Below, one piece after another: positions 36,478 through 45,447 of a stretch of DNA of 64,000 nucleotides. The stretch's first letter is position 1. Every line of letters starts with the position of its first letter. The notes beneath the pieces are model-generated. The model was not told the origin of the DNA, did no database searches, and was given only the letters and a program-made list of their open reading frames with translations. This DNA comes from Micromonospora ferruginea (GTDB lineage Bacteria; Actinomycetota; Actinomycetes; Mycobacteriales; Micromonosporaceae), in assembly GCF_013694245.2 (NCBI RefSeq), contig NZ_CP059322.2, positions 4,967,001 through 5,031,000 on the forward strand, given 5' to 3'. The position numbers and the translations under genes were made by a program.

Positions 36478-37007
36478 TCCGGGACCTCGTCGAAGGCCTC
36501 TTTGAGTTCGGGTGAGTTGAGCTTGCTGGTGTCCAGCGCGCTCGCGTCGTACTCCTTGTTCAGCGTGTCCACGGCGGCGCGCACGCCGTCGTAGAACGGG
36601 CCGGCCTGGGCGGTGTCGAGCCCGTCGATGGTGGTCCGGGCCCGGCCGTAGGCGTCGCGCATCTTGCCCAGCGAGCCCTGGAACCCGGCCGAGACCTCGG
36701 TGCCGCGCTCGACCTCGGGCACGCCCGCCTCCTCGACCTTGCGCCGGGCCGTCTCGCTGGCCTGCTCGGCCCCGGCGAAGAGCCGCACCAGGTTCTCCTT
36801 GGCCTGCGTCGGCGTGGTCTGCGCGGTCATCTGCTGCTGGGTGCTGCTGGTCAGCTTGGAGATCTCCGCGCGCCACGGGCCGAGCGCCTGGCAGACCGAG
36901 GCGGCCCAGGCCCGCGGGCTGGGGCCGCCGCAGCCGGCGACGACGAGCACGAGCGTGGCCAGGACCACCGTGAGCTTTCCGGCGGTTGCCGCCCGGCGCG
37001 TACGCAT
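36468..37007 (-). CDS. Secreted lipoprotein
   Basis: A 179-residue protein with a type II signal: MRTRRAATAGK, a hydrophobic stretch, and lipobox LVVAGCGG (lipidated Cys near 26). The mature part is a helical bundle without recognised domain: SVCQALGPWRAEISKLT, then ETARRKVEEAGVPEVERGTE, ending DEVPECR with a second cysteine that could pair with the one in SVCQA. The ATG at 37007 fits a TACGCT box seven bases upstream (leaderless). It overlaps the next gene by ten bases. The function is unknown. Confidence 0.78.
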   Translation of the reverse strand: MRTRRAATAGKLTVVLATLVLVVAGCGGPSPRAWAASVCQALGPWRAEISKLTSSTQQQMTAQTTPTQAKENLVRLFAGAEQASETARRKVEEAGVPEVERGTEVSAGFQGSLGKMRDAYGRARTTIDGLDTAQAGPFYDGVRAAVDTLNKEYDASALDTSKLNSPELKEAFDEVPECR

Positions 37008-37014
37008 GCGATGC

Positions 37015-37020
37015 AGCGTA
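37015..37020 (-). promoter_or_regulatory. -10 box of a probable leaderless promoter for the lipoprotein operon
   Basis: TACGCT on the minus strand ends seven bases before the ATG at 37007, with no ribosome site between. A -35 such as GTGGCA lies at about 17 bases spacing but is weak. Confidence 0.5.
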
Positions 37021-37104
37021 CGACCTCCGGGTGGAACTGCCACCGGTCAGGTTTGGCGCGGTTCCCGGCCGGCCGGGGGCCGACCGGGAACCGTCCGGTG
37101 GAGA

Positions 37105-39453
37105 TCAGGCGTTGACCGCCTCCGGGTGCTGGTCCGGGGTGCCGGCACCGTGGTCGGAGTCGTCCATCGCCACGCCCTTGCGCTTGCTGAACACCACCGC
37201 CGCCACGATGATCAGCGCGGCCACCACGGCGATGGTGATCCGCAGCGGGGTGTTCCGGTCGTCGCCCACGCTCCAGGCCACCACGGCCGGGGCGATCAGC
37301 AGCGAGACCAGGTTCATCACCTTGATCAGCGGGTTGATCGCCGGGCCGGCGGTGTCCTTGAACGGGTCGCCGACGGTGTCGCCGATGACCGTGGCGGAGT
37401 GCGACTCGGAGCCCTTGCCGCCGTACGCGCCGTCCTCGACCAGCTTCTTGGCGTTGTCCCAGGCGCCGCCGGAGTTGGCCAGGAACACCGCCATCAGCGT
37501 GCCCGCGCCGATCGCGCCGGCCAGGTAGGAGGCGAGCGCGCCCGGGCCGAGGCCGAAGCCGACCGCGATCGGGGCCAGGATGGCCAGCAGGCCGGGGGTC
37601 ATCAGCTCGCGCTGCGCGTCCCGGGTGCAGATGTCCACGACCTTGCCGTACTCGGGCCGCTGGGTGCGGTCCATGATGCCGGGCAGCTCGCGGAACTGCC
37701 GGCGTACCTCCATCACCACGGCGCCGGCCGAGCGGGACACCGCGTTGATGGCCAGGCCGGAGAAGAGGAAGACCACCGCGGCGCCGATGATCAGGCCGAC
37801 CAGGTTGCGCGGGTTCGCCACGTTCAGCGCGTTGAGGATCTCGGTGCCGACGTCGCCCACGCCGGCGTCGGCGTACGACGAGCGGAGCGTGTCGGTGTAC
37901 GAGCCGAACAGCGCGGTCGCGGCCAGCACCGCGGTGGCGATCGCGATGCCCTTGGTGATCGCCTTGGTGGTGTTGCCGACCGCGTCCAGCTCGGTCAGCG
38001 TCCGCGCGCCGTGCTCGTCGATGTCGCCGGACATCTCCGCGACGCCCTGCGCGTTGTCGGAGATCGGGCCGAACGTGTCCATCGCGACGATGACGCCGAC
38101 GGTGGTGAGCAGGCCGGTGCCGGCCAGCGCGACCGCGAACAGCGACAGCGTGATCGAGCTGCCGCCGAGCAGGAACGCGCCGAACACGCCGGCGCCGATC
38201 AGCAGCGCCGAGTAGACCGCCGACTCCAGGCCGACGCTGATGCCGGCGAGGATGACGGTGGCGGCGCCGGTCTGCGAGCTCTTGCCGATGTCCTGCACCG
38301 GACGCTTGTTGGTCTCGGTGAAGTAGCCGGTGAGCGCCTGGATCGCGGCGGCCAGCACGATGCCGATCACGACCGCGCCGATGGCCACCAGTCGCGGGTT
38401 GCGGTCCACGTCGGTCAGCCCGCCCTCCAGCTCACCGAAGGTGGCCGGCAGGTAGGCGAACGCGGCGACCGCCACCAGCACCGCGGAGATCACCGCGGAG
38501 ATGTAGAAGGCCCGGTTGATCGCGGTGAGGCCGTTGCGGTCGCTGGTGCGCAGCCGGGTGATGAACACGCCGACGATCGCGACCAGCACGCCGATGGTGG
38601 AGATGATCAGCGGGAAGACCAGGCCGTCCTCGCCGAACGCGGCCCGGCCCAGGATCAGCGCGGCGACCAGCGTGACCGCGTACGACTCGAAGAGGTCGGC
38701 GGCCATGCCGGCGCAGTCACCCACGTTGTCGCCGACGTTGTCGGCGATGGTCGCGGCGTTGCGCGGGTCGTCCTCCGGGATGCCCTGCTCGACCTTGCCG
38801 ACCAGGTCGGCGCCGACGTCGGCGGCCTTGGTGAAGATGCCGCCACCGACCCGCATGAACATGGCGAGCAGCGCGGCGCCGAAGCCGAAGCCCTCCAGCA
38901 CGGTCGGGGCGTCACCCTTGAACAGGATGACGACCAGCGCCGCGCCGAACAGGCCGAGGCCGACGGTGAGGAAGCCGACCACGCCACCGGTGCGGAAGGC
39001 GATCTTCATGGCGCCCTCGCGACCGCCTTCGCGCTCGCGCGCGGCGGCGGCGACCCGCAGGTTGGCGCGGGTGGCCAGCCACATGCCGGCGCCGCCGATG
39101 AACGCGCTGAACAGCGCACCCACCACGAAGAACGCCGAGCGGCCGATCTTCACCAGCGTCTGGTTGCCGTCGGTGTCGTGCACCGGCAGCAGGAACAGCA
39201 GTACGACGGCGATCACCACGAAGATCGCCAGGGTGCGGAACTGCCGCAGCAGGTACGCGGAGGCGCCCTCCTGCACCGCCCCGGAGATCTCCTGCATGTT
39301 GGTGGTTCCCGTACCGGCTGCCAGTACCGCCTTGGTCAAGGCGGCGGCGAAGACGAGCGCCACCAGCGCGATGACCGCGGCGATGACGACGTACGTCACG
39401 TTGGCTCCGGTAAGGGACAGTGCGCCGCCGTCGGCGGCCAAGGTCCCGGACAT
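37105..39453 (-). CDS. hppA: K+-insensitive pyrophosphate-energised proton pump
   Basis: A 782-residue membrane pyrophosphatase with about 16 helices; it hydrolyses PPi and pumps protons out of the cytoplasm. The substrate loop is DVGADLVGKVEQG followed by IPEDDPRNAATIADNVGDNV, and the C-terminal site has SATVIGDTVGDPFKDTAG. The potassium switch reads GNTTKA with Lys at the key position, which marks the K+-independent type. GGAGG precedes the ATG at 39453. A TACAGT box at 39589-39594 (minus strand) would give a leader of about 130 bases. It is the next gene upstream of the lipoprotein on the same strand, with 97 bases between them. Confidence 0.95.
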   Translation of the reverse strand: MSGTLAADGGALSLTGANVTYVVIAAVIALVALVFAAALTKAVLAAGTGTTNMQEISGAVQEGASAYLLRQFRTLAIFVVIAVVLLFLLPVHDTDGNQTLVKIGRSAFFVVGALFSAFIGGAGMWLATRANLRVAAAAREREGGREGAMKIAFRTGGVVGFLTVGLGLFGAALVVILFKGDAPTVLEGFGFGAALLAMFMRVGGGIFTKAADVGADLVGKVEQGIPEDDPRNAATIADNVGDNVGDCAGMAADLFESYAVTLVAALILGRAAFGEDGLVFPLIISTIGVLVAIVGVFITRLRTSDRNGLTAINRAFYISAVISAVLVAVAAFAYLPATFGELEGGLTDVDRNPRLVAIGAVVIGIVLAAAIQALTGYFTETNKRPVQDIGKSSQTGAATVILAGISVGLESAVYSALLIGAGVFGAFLLGGSSITLSLFAVALAGTGLLTTVGVIVAMDTFGPISDNAQGVAEMSGDIDEHGARTLTELDAVGNTTKAITKGIAIATAVLAATALFGSYTDTLRSSYADAGVGDVGTEILNALNVANPRNLVGLIIGAAVVFLFSGLAINAVSRSAGAVVMEVRRQFRELPGIMDRTQRPEYGKVVDICTRDAQRELMTPGLLAILAPIAVGFGLGPGALASYLAGAIGAGTLMAVFLANSGGAWDNAKKLVEDGAYGGKGSESHSATVIGDTVGDPFKDTAGPAINPLIKVMNLVSLLIAPAVVAWSVGDDRNTPLRITIAVVAALIIVAAVVFSKRKGVAMDDSDHGAGTPDQHPEAVNA

Positions 39454-39699
39454 CTGTGTCCTCCTGTACCGAACACGCGTCGGCTCGTGGAGACGCACGG
39501 TCCGACGCCTGGATGCGAACTCGCCAGCGCGCGCCATCCACCCGTTCCCGCTGGCTGCGGGCAGCGATCACTTGCTGACAACCCGGGTACTGTAGCCCTC
39601 CCGCGTGGTGAGGGTCACACCGAGGGGGCACCCACTCTCGATGATCTTCGTAACTGTGTTATGCGAGGAAATCTGATATATAGGGCGGTCAACACGACG

Positions 39700-39730
39700 A
39701 GGCCGCGCTCCCCGTCGGGGAACGCGGCCT
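39700..39730 (-). terminator. Terminator of the bldG operon
   Basis: Hairpin with arms AGGCCGCG (39700-39707) and CGCGGCCT (39723-39730) around an inner CCCCG/CGGGG stem, 14 bases after the anti-sigma-like gene's stop. It lies between that operon and the hppA upstream region. Confidence 0.75.
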
Positions 39731-39744
39731 GCGGACGGAACGGG

Positions 39745-40182
39745 TCAGGCGCGGCCGGCCGGCCAGGCCATCCGGACCTCGGTGCCGACACCCTCGTCGA
39801 CCGGACGGACCTGGAGGTCCTCCACGAAACCGGCGAGCAGGGCGAAGCCCACGCCGGTGGTGAGCGCGTCCTCGCTGAGCGACTCCTTGGCCAGCTCGTC
39901 CGGGCCGAGCGCGGCCAACCCGAGGCCCGCCTCGATCGGGGCCCGGTCCACCACCCGCACCGTGTACGAGCCGCCGTCGGACATCTCCACGTACACCGGT
40001 TCCGCCAGCCCGTACTGCCGGTGCAGGGCGACCGCCCGGGTGCACGCCTCACCGATGGCCAGGCGCACCTCGTCGAGCAGATCCTCACGCACGCCGGCCC
40101 GGCGGGCCACCGCGACACCGACCAGACGGGCGGTGCGGACGTGGACCGGGGCCGGCGAGAAGGAGAGCTTGACGGTGGCCAT
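39745..40182 (-). CDS. GHKL-type anti-sigma factor, partner of BldG
   Basis: A 145-residue protein of the RsbW/SpoIIAB-like GHKL ATPase fold. The N-terminal beta-alpha unit is LSFSPAPVHVRTARLVGVAV; the N-box region is LAIGEACTRAVALHRQYG; the G1 region is VRVVDRAPIEAGLG. The N-box Asn is replaced by Arg, and the DxGxG pattern is not seen, so ATP binding may be altered. It is coupled to bldG by a 4-base overlap (ATGA). In Streptomyces the gene next to bldG has this position and is controlled by BldG binding. The sigma factor controlled is unknown here. Confidence 0.8.
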   Translation of the reverse strand: MATVKLSFSPAPVHVRTARLVGVAVARRAGVREDLLDEVRLAIGEACTRAVALHRQYGLAEPVYVEMSDGGSYTVRVVDRAPIEAGLGLAALGPDELAKESLSEDALTTGVGFALLAGFVEDLQVRPVDEGVGTEVRMAWPAGRA

Positions 40183-40532
40183 CACGCGCCGGTGGAGTCG
40201 GCGGCGATGGCCGCGTCGACCGTCGGGTGCAACGGGAAGACCTGGTCCAGGGCGGTGATCCGGAAGATCTTGAGCAGCGGCTCCTTGTCGCAGACCAGGG
40301 CGAAAGAGCCACCGGCCGACCGGAGCCGCTTGAGCGCGCCGACCAGCACGCCGAGCCCGGTGGAGTCGAGGAAGTCCACCCGACCCAGGTCCACCACCAC
40401 GTGGCGGGCCCCGCCGTCGATCAGCTCGATGAGCCGTTCCCGCAGCCGGGGGGCGGTGTAGACATCCACCTCACCGCCGACCTCGAGCACCGTGTGCTCC
40501 CCCACGGCGTGGGTCGCCAGTGACAGCTCCAT
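40182..40532 (-). CDS. bldG: STAS-domain anti-sigma factor antagonist, BldG ortholog
   Basis: A 116-residue protein closely like Streptomyces BldG: it shares the VGGEVDVYTAPRLRERL and DFLDSTGLGVLVGALKR segments. The phosphorylatable Ser57 sits in FLDSTGLG. BldG binds anti-sigma factors in its unphosphorylated state and is needed for aerial growth and antibiotic production in Streptomyces. The ATG at 40532 has AGGAGGGG before it. It is followed by its GHKL partner with a 4-base overlap, and is divergent from the helicase gene, the same order as in Streptomyces. Confidence 0.93.
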   Translation of the reverse strand: MELSLATHAVGEHTVLEVGGEVDVYTAPRLRERLIELIDGGARHVVVDLGRVDFLDSTGLGVLVGALKRLRSAGGSFALVCDKEPLLKIFRITALDQVFPLHPTVDAAIAADSTGA

Positions 40533-40665
40533 CGGCCCCTCCTCGGTAAACTCTCCTGGGCATCTAACCATCCCCCGCGCGACCGCCTCGGGTCACCGGC
40601 CTGCCCCTCCCCATACCCCCACCCTGCGGTTCCCAATTCCGAACACCAGTGCGAGAGTGCAGGAC

Positions 40666-43197
40666 GTGACCGACGACAGGCCCGGCCCGAGGCACGCGCC
40701 GGGCGAGCTGCTGCGGCGGTTGCGGCTGCGCCACGCCGGCGACCCGGTCACCCACGTCGAACGGGTGCCGGCCCGCGTCGGCGAGCCCGCACCGTGGCCC
40801 GGCTGGGCGCCGGAGGACCTGCGGGCGGCGTTCGCGCGACGCGGCGTCGTCGCCCCGTGGCGGCACCAGGCCGAGGCCGCCGAGCTGGCGTACGCGGGAC
40901 AGCACGTCGTCGTGGCCACCGGCACGGCGTCCGGCAAGTCGCTGGCGTACCAGCTCCCGGCGCTGAGCACCCTGCTCGACGACCCCCGCGCCACGGTGCT
41001 CTACCTGGCCCCGACCAAGGCGCTCGCCGCCGACCAGCTCCGCGCCGTCGCCGGCCTGGACCTCGACGGGGTACGCCCGGCCACCTACGACGGGGACACG
41101 CCGCGCGCCGAACGGGAGTGGATCCGCCGGCACGCCCGGTTCGTGCTGACCAACCCGGACATGCTGCACCACGGCATCCTGCCCGGGCACGCGCACTGGT
41201 CCGGCTTCCTGCGCCGGCTCGCGTACGTGGTCGTCGACGAGTGCCACACCTACCGGGGCGTGTTCGGCTCACACGTCGCGCACGTGCTGCGGCGGCTGCG
41301 CCGGCAGTGCGCCCGCTTCGGGCGTACCCCCGTGTTCTTGCTGGCCAGCGCCACGTCGGGTGACCCGGCGACGGCGGCCGGGCGGCTCACCGGCCTGCCC
41401 GTCACCGCCGTCACCGAGGACACGTCGCCGCGCGGCGGGGTGACGTTCGCACTCTGGGAGCCGCCGCTGCTGCCGCCTCCCTCCTCGGACGTGGAACTCG
41501 CCGACCTGGTGTCGGTCCGGCGGTCCGCGCTGCGGGAGACCGCCGACCTGCTCGCCGACAGCGTGGTCGAGGGGGTCCGCACGCTCGCGTTCGTCAGGTC
41601 CCGCAAGGGCGCCGAGGTGGTGGCCGCAACCGCGCGGCGGACGCTCGACGAGGCGGTGCCCGGGCTGGGCGACCGGGTGGCCGCCTACCGCGCCGGCTAC
41701 CTGCGCGAGGAACGCCGCGAGCTGGAACGGGCGCTGCTGCACGGCGACCTGCTCGGCCTGGCCTCCACCAACGCGCTGGAGCTGGGCGTCGACCTGGTCG
41801 GGCTGGACGCGGTGATGATCTGCGGCTGGCCGGGCACCCGGGCGTCGCTCTGGCAGCAGGCCGGGCGGGCCGGCCGCAGCGGCGGCGAGGCCCTCGCGGT
41901 GCTGGTGGCCCGGGACGACCCGCTCGACACCTACCTGGTGCACCACCCGGAGGCGCTGTTCGGGCGCCCGGTCGAGGCCACCGTGCTCGACCCGGCGAAC
42001 CCCTACGTGCTCGCGCCGCAACTCGCCTGCGCCGCGCACGAGGCCCCGCTCACCCCCGCCGACCTGGACCTCTTCGGCGAGGGCGCGAAGGAGGCGGTGG
42101 ACTCGCTGGTCGAGGCCGGCGCGCTGCGGCAGCGGCCCACCGGCTGGTACTGGCGGCACCGGGAACGCCCCGAGGTCGACCTGCGCGGCGAGGGCGGCGC
42201 GCCGCTCTGCGTGGTGGAGGAGTCCACCGGCCGGCTGCTCGGCACCGTCGACGGCGGCTCCGCGCACTTCCTGCTGCACACCGGCGCGGTCTACCTGCAC
42301 CAGGGCGTCTCGTACGTGGTCGACTCGCTCGACCTCGCCGACGGGTGCGCGCTGGTGCACGCCGAGGAGCCGGACTGGTCCACCCACGCCCGCGACGTCA
42401 CCTCGCTCTCCGTGGTCTCCGTCCGCTCGTACACCGACGCCGGCCCGGTCGGGCTCTTCCTCGGCGAGGTGGACGTGACCAGCCAGGTGGTGTCGTACCA
42501 GCGGCGTCGCATCGCCACCGGCGAGGTCATCGACACCCGCCCGCTGGACCTGCCGGCCCGCGAGCTGCGCACCGTCGCGGTCTGGTTCACGCTCTCCCCC
42601 GGGTCGTTGGCGCGCGCCGGCGTGGAGGCGGCGGACGTGCCGGGGGCGCTGCACGCCGCCGAGCACGCCGCGATCGGCCTGCTGCCGCTGATGGCGACGT
42701 GCGACAGGTGGGACATCGGCGGGCTGTCCACCGCGATGCACCCGGACACCGACGCGCCGACCGTCTTCGTCTACGACGGCCATCCGGGCGGGGCGGGGTT
42801 CGCCGAGCGGGCGTACCGGACGGCCGCCGCCTGGCTGCGCGCCACCCGCGACGCGATCGTGGAGTGCGGGTGCGAGACCGGGTGCCCGTCCTGCGTCCAG
42901 TCCCCGAAGTGCGGAAACGGCAACAACCCGCTGGCCAAGCCGGAAGCCGTCAAGGTCCTCGACGTGGTCCTCACCAACCTGGCCGCCGCCGCGTCCGGCG
43001 CGACTACGCACGGCGCGACATCCGCCGTCCCGACAGACGTCGGCCCGGACGTCCGTCCGGCGGACGTCGGCCCGGCGGGCGGTGGCTCGTCAGGTGACGC
43101 CGCGGCTGACGACGGGTCGGGGCAAGGCGGGATGCTGCCACGGCAGGACGACCGGGCGACCCGCCGATCCGCAGCCGGCCGCAACACGACGGACTGA
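40666..43197 (+). CDS. DEAD/DEAH-box helicase with DUF1998 C-terminus
   Basis: An 843-residue superfamily 2 helicase of the YprA/MrfA type, linked in Bacillus to mitomycin-C repair. Motif I is ATGTASGKSLAYQLP; motif II is DECH in VVVDECHTYRG; motif VI is QQAGRAGRSGGEAL. The C-terminal DUF1998 has a Cys4 cluster in ECGCETGCPSCVQSPKCGNG. A short 45-residue tail follows and is Gly/Asp-rich. The GTG at 40666 gives the usual N-terminus; an in-frame longer opening would overlap bldG and is rejected. It lies divergent from bldG, as in other actinobacteria. Confidence 0.88.
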   Translation: MTDDRPGPRHAPGELLRRLRLRHAGDPVTHVERVPARVGEPAPWPGWAPEDLRAAFARRGVVAPWRHQAEAAELAYAGQHVVVATGTASGKSLAYQLPALSTLLDDPRATVLYLAPTKALAADQLRAVAGLDLDGVRPATYDGDTPRAEREWIRRHARFVLTNPDMLHHGILPGHAHWSGFLRRLAYVVVDECHTYRGVFGSHVAHVLRRLRRQCARFGRTPVFLLASATSGDPATAAGRLTGLPVTAVTEDTSPRGGVTFALWEPPLLPPPSSDVELADLVSVRRSALRETADLLADSVVEGVRTLAFVRSRKGAEVVAATARRTLDEAVPGLGDRVAAYRAGYLREERRELERALLHGDLLGLASTNALELGVDLVGLDAVMICGWPGTRASLWQQAGRAGRSGGEALAVLVARDDPLDTYLVHHPEALFGRPVEATVLDPANPYVLAPQLACAAHEAPLTPADLDLFGEGAKEAVDSLVEAGALRQRPTGWYWRHRERPEVDLRGEGGAPLCVVEESTGRLLGTVDGGSAHFLLHTGAVYLHQGVSYVVDSLDLADGCALVHAEEPDWSTHARDVTSLSVVSVRSYTDAGPVGLFLGEVDVTSQVVSYQRRRIATGEVIDTRPLDLPARELRTVAVWFTLSPGSLARAGVEAADVPGALHAAEHAAIGLLPLMATCDRWDIGGLSTAMHPDTDAPTVFVYDGHPGGAGFAERAYRTAAAWLRATRDAIVECGCETGCPSCVQSPKCGNGNNPLAKPEAVKVLDVVLTNLAAAASGATTHGATSAVPTDVGPDVRPADVGPAGGGSSGDAAADDGSGQGGMLPRQDDRATRRSAAGRNTTD

Positions 43198-43213
43198 CCC
43201 GTCTCCCCCACCC

Positions 43214-43309
43214 CCACCCACCCCGTCGATCTTGCAGTTTCGGCCCACACTTCGTCCTTTTGGCACCGATATGCCTGGGCACAAAGTGCAAGATCGACGG
43301 GGTGGGTGG
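43214..43309. repeat. Intergenic 23-bp perfect inverted repeat with GATC near the stem centre
   Basis: Arms 43214-43236 and 43287-43309 are exact inverses, with a 50-base loop. The arm contains GTCGATCTTGCA. It lies 17 bases after the helicase stop. It could terminate the helicase, but the long loop and the strong similarity of type to the other GATC palindromes suggest a dispersed element. Confidence 0.8.
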
Positions 43310-43372
43310 TGGAGGAGTGGTCTGGTGGGTGGGACGGGGGCATGAGGTCGGCGGCGTTGGGGCATTGATGTA

Positions 43373-43386
43373 TGGGAGCGCTTCCA
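43373..43386. promoter_or_regulatory. LacI-family (CebR-like) operator candidate
   Basis: TGGGAGCGCTTCCA differs by one base from the perfect palindrome TGGGAGCGCTCCCA known for the Streptomyces cellobiose repressor CebR. It lies 56 bases before the 68-codon gene at 43442, near where a promoter would be. The match itself is clear; its use here is inferred. Confidence 0.5.
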
Positions 43387-43441
43387 TGCATTGTTTCGGT
43401 AGCGCAGACGTGACCGACACCCGTCCGCCGGAGGTGCCACC

Positions 43442-43648
43442 GTGGCCGACACGATCGCCGAGACCGTCGAGCTGCTCTACACCATCGACCAGGAAAGCCT
43501 CACCCCCGACCAGCAGATCGCGCTGGGTACCGCGCTGGCGAACCTGGCGCAGGCGGAGCGGCTGGAACAGATCAACGAACGCCTGCGGGGCATCCACCAG
43601 GTGCTCAACACCTGGGCGATGAAGGCCACGGTCGACGGCGGCCGCTGA
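43442..43648 (+). CDS. Small hypothetical protein
   Basis: A 68-residue protein not recognised. GGAGGT six bases before the GTG at 43442, and codon use with strong third-position G/C, support it. It is mostly helical, acidic at first (IAETVELLYTIDQE) with a second amphipathic helix (LAQAERLEQINERLRGIHQV), which could form a short coiled coil. There is no signal peptide. The LacI-family operator candidate upstream hints at sugar-linked control. Confidence 0.6.
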   Translation: MADTIAETVELLYTIDQESLTPDQQIALGTALANLAQAERLEQINERLRGIHQVLNTWAMKATVDGGR

Positions 43649-43918
43649 ACCGCATGCGGTGTCGTACCGGCTGGTCGAGGTGGCACGGGCCGCCGGCATC
43701 TCGCCGAGGTGCGGTCGACCGGTCCTCGCCGGCTCGCCGAGATGACGGGCGTCGACCGACGACGCCACCCGGCCGACCCGGGTCGGTCGAGCGGCCACCC
43801 CGGCCGACCCGGGTCGATCCAGCCGACGGGACGGCGGCGGGGGCGGGGGCGGCGTTCTGCGGGTGCGCGCTGGTGGCGGTGCTGTGCGACACTCCGGCGA
43901 CCCCTCGAAGGAGATCAG

Positions 43919-44497
43919 ATGTCGCTCGACAGCCTGCAGGCGCAGCACCGGTTCATCGTCCGCCAGCGAATCCGGATGATGGTCAACCAGTACGAGGTGC
44001 ACGCCGTGGCACCGGACGGCTCCGAGGGCGGGCTGCTCGCGTTCGCGCAGCAGAAGCGGCTCGCCTTCAAGGAGCAGGTCACCATCTACACCGATGACAC
44101 CAAGCAGTACCCCCTTCTCGGCTTCAAGGCACGCCAGCGCCTCGACCTCGGCGCCACGTACGACGTGACCGACCACGCCGGCAACCCGATCGGCCTGTTC
44201 CGCAAGGACTTCGCCCAGTCGCTGCTGCGGTCGACCTGGCATGTCGAGCAGCCCGGCCTGCCGCCGGCGACCGGGCAGGAGCGCAGCCTGCCGGTGGCAC
44301 TGCTGCGCCGTTTCGTCGACTCGCTCTCCTGGCTGCCCTACCACTTCGACTTCCTGGCCGGAGGCCAGCCGGTGTTCTCCGTCGACAAGAAGTGGGGCCT
44401 GCGCGACCGGTACGTCGTGGACATCCAGCACCCGCACATCGACCGCCGACTGGTCATCGCCATGGCGGTTGGCCTGGACGCCCTCCAGTCCCGCTGA
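43919..44497 (+). CDS. LURP-one-related / scramblase-like protein
   Basis: A 192-residue protein of the LURP1-related (tubby/phospholipid-scramblase-like) family. The beta-barrel order is visible: FIVRQRIRMMVNQYEVHAV, then YPLLGFKARQRLDLGATYDV, DHAGNPIGLFRKDF and ending with WGLRDRYVVDIQHP. The function in bacteria is not known. No membrane anchor. AAGGAGATC is a fine ribosome site for the ATG at 43919. The upstream 270 bases hold no convincing gene, only two direct repeats of CCGGCCGACCCGGGTCG near 43773 and 43800. Confidence 0.78.
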   Translation: MSLDSLQAQHRFIVRQRIRMMVNQYEVHAVAPDGSEGGLLAFAQQKRLAFKEQVTIYTDDTKQYPLLGFKARQRLDLGATYDVTDHAGNPIGLFRKDFAQSLLRSTWHVEQPGLPPATGQERSLPVALLRRFVDSLSWLPYHFDFLAGGQPVFSVDKKWGLRDRYVVDIQHPHIDRRLVIAMAVGLDALQSR

Positions 44498-44602
44498 CCC
44501 CGGACGTCGGCCGGCGAACCCGCCACGACGGGCTCCGCCGGCCGGCTGCCCGGCCTCGTCCTGCGCCCTACCGGCCAGGCCGGGCGGTCTTCCGGCTCTG
44601 CC

Positions 44603-45001
44603 TCAGAGGTCGCCGATCCGGGCCGGGCCGGCCCGTGCTGTCGCGGTGGCCACGCGCGCCAGCCCGGGTAGCGGCACGACCCGTACCTGCGCGGTCACGA
44701 CCAGGTCGAGACCGTCGGTTCGGCAGCCGGTCAGCCGGCCGCCGTTGGCCGTCACCAGCGCCGCGGCCCGCCCACACGCGGCGTCCGCCCCGTCGAGCGC
44801 CCGGCTCGCACCCGCGAGCGCGCCGAAGTCGGCCGCGATCCGGGCCTGATGGCGGGCGCACCGGGCGGCCCCGAGCCCGGCGCCGAACAGCCCAGCCAGC
44901 ACGAACACCAGGCCGAGCGCGAGCAGGCACACGGTCGCCCCACCCCGGTCGGCCGCCGCCACGTCCACGATCGGTCGGCGGGCCGACCCTCCGGCGGTCA
45001 C
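44603..45001 (-). CDS. TadE-like/Rv3654c-type pseudopilin-like protein
   Basis: A 132-residue membrane-anchored protein, last in the Tad operon. One transmembrane helix (about 23-46, VCLLALGLVFVLAGLFGAGL) precedes RHQARIAADFGALAGASRAL, a segment typical of TadE/TadG-like and Rv3654c-like secreted pilus-associated proteins. The rest is a small Cys-containing domain. The GTG start at 45001 overlaps the upstream TadE gene by four bases. In Mycobacterium the same place is taken by Rv3654c. Confidence 0.72.
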   Translation of the reverse strand: MTAGGSARRPIVDVAAADRGGATVCLLALGLVFVLAGLFGAGLGAARCARHQARIAADFGALAGASRALDGADAACGRAAALVTANGGRLTGCRTDGLDLVVTAQVRVVPLPGLARVATATARAGPARIGDL

Positions 45002-45447
45002 GGCACCGGCCCGGGCGCGCCGGGTTCCACGGCGGCCACCGCGACGCCCGACACGGAAAATCGGGGCAGCCGCGCGCCGAGCGCCCGGACCGGTGCCCGG
45101 ACGGTGGCGGTCACCAGGTCCCCGGTCACGGTCACCGTCACCTCCGCGCCGGCAGGCGCGTGACGAGTGCCGGCGGCGACGCCTGGTTCGCCCCGGGCCG
45201 CGGCGAGTGCGGCCTCCCGGGCCGCGTCCACACAGCCCACCCGGGTGGTCACCGCGTCGACCGAGGTGAGTCCGGCGAAGAGGAGGAGCATCAGCGCCGG
45301 CAGGCCGGCCGCCAACTCGGCGGTGAACGATCCCCGCTCCCGGGGACCCCACGGTCGACGCCGGGCGACGCCGCGCCGCATCGTCGTGCCGGACGCCGGG
45401 ACCGTCGGGACGCCGAGCCGCCGGCCGGCCCACCGGCGCCCGGTCAC
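44998..45447 (-). CDS. TadE-family minor pilin-like protein
   Basis: A 149-residue protein with the TadE-type pattern: basic N-terminus, ERGSFTAELAAGLPALMLLL (Glu at +5-like position after the prepilin cleavage site, then a hydrophobic helix), and a secreted C-terminal part. The N-terminal 35 residues before it are Arg-rich and may be removed by prepilin peptidase. GTG start overlaps the flp gene's stop by four bases. The protein would be a minor subunit of the pilus. Confidence 0.8.
   Translation of the reverse strand: MTGRRWAGRRLGVPTVPASGTTMRRGVARRRPWGPRERGSFTAELAAGLPALMLLLFAGLTSVDAVTTRVGCVDAAREAALAAARGEPGVAAGTRHAPAGAEVTVTVTGDLVTATVRAPVRALGARLPRFSVSGVAVAAVEPGAPGPVP

Noticed and set aside
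39454..39699. Riboswitch ahead of hppA
   Set aside because: A leader of about 130 bases is possible, but I could not fold it into a known aptamer and no conserved core was seen.
36664..40461. 1265-codon open frame opposite hppA and bldG
   Set aside because: Composition is antisense-type (Asp/Arg/His/Gly), with no family match; hppA, the lipoprotein and bldG on the minus strand explain the region.
43649..43918. A gene between the 68-codon gene and the LURP-like gene
   Set aside because: Open frames there are short, lack ribosome sites and overlap direct repeats; no domain seen.
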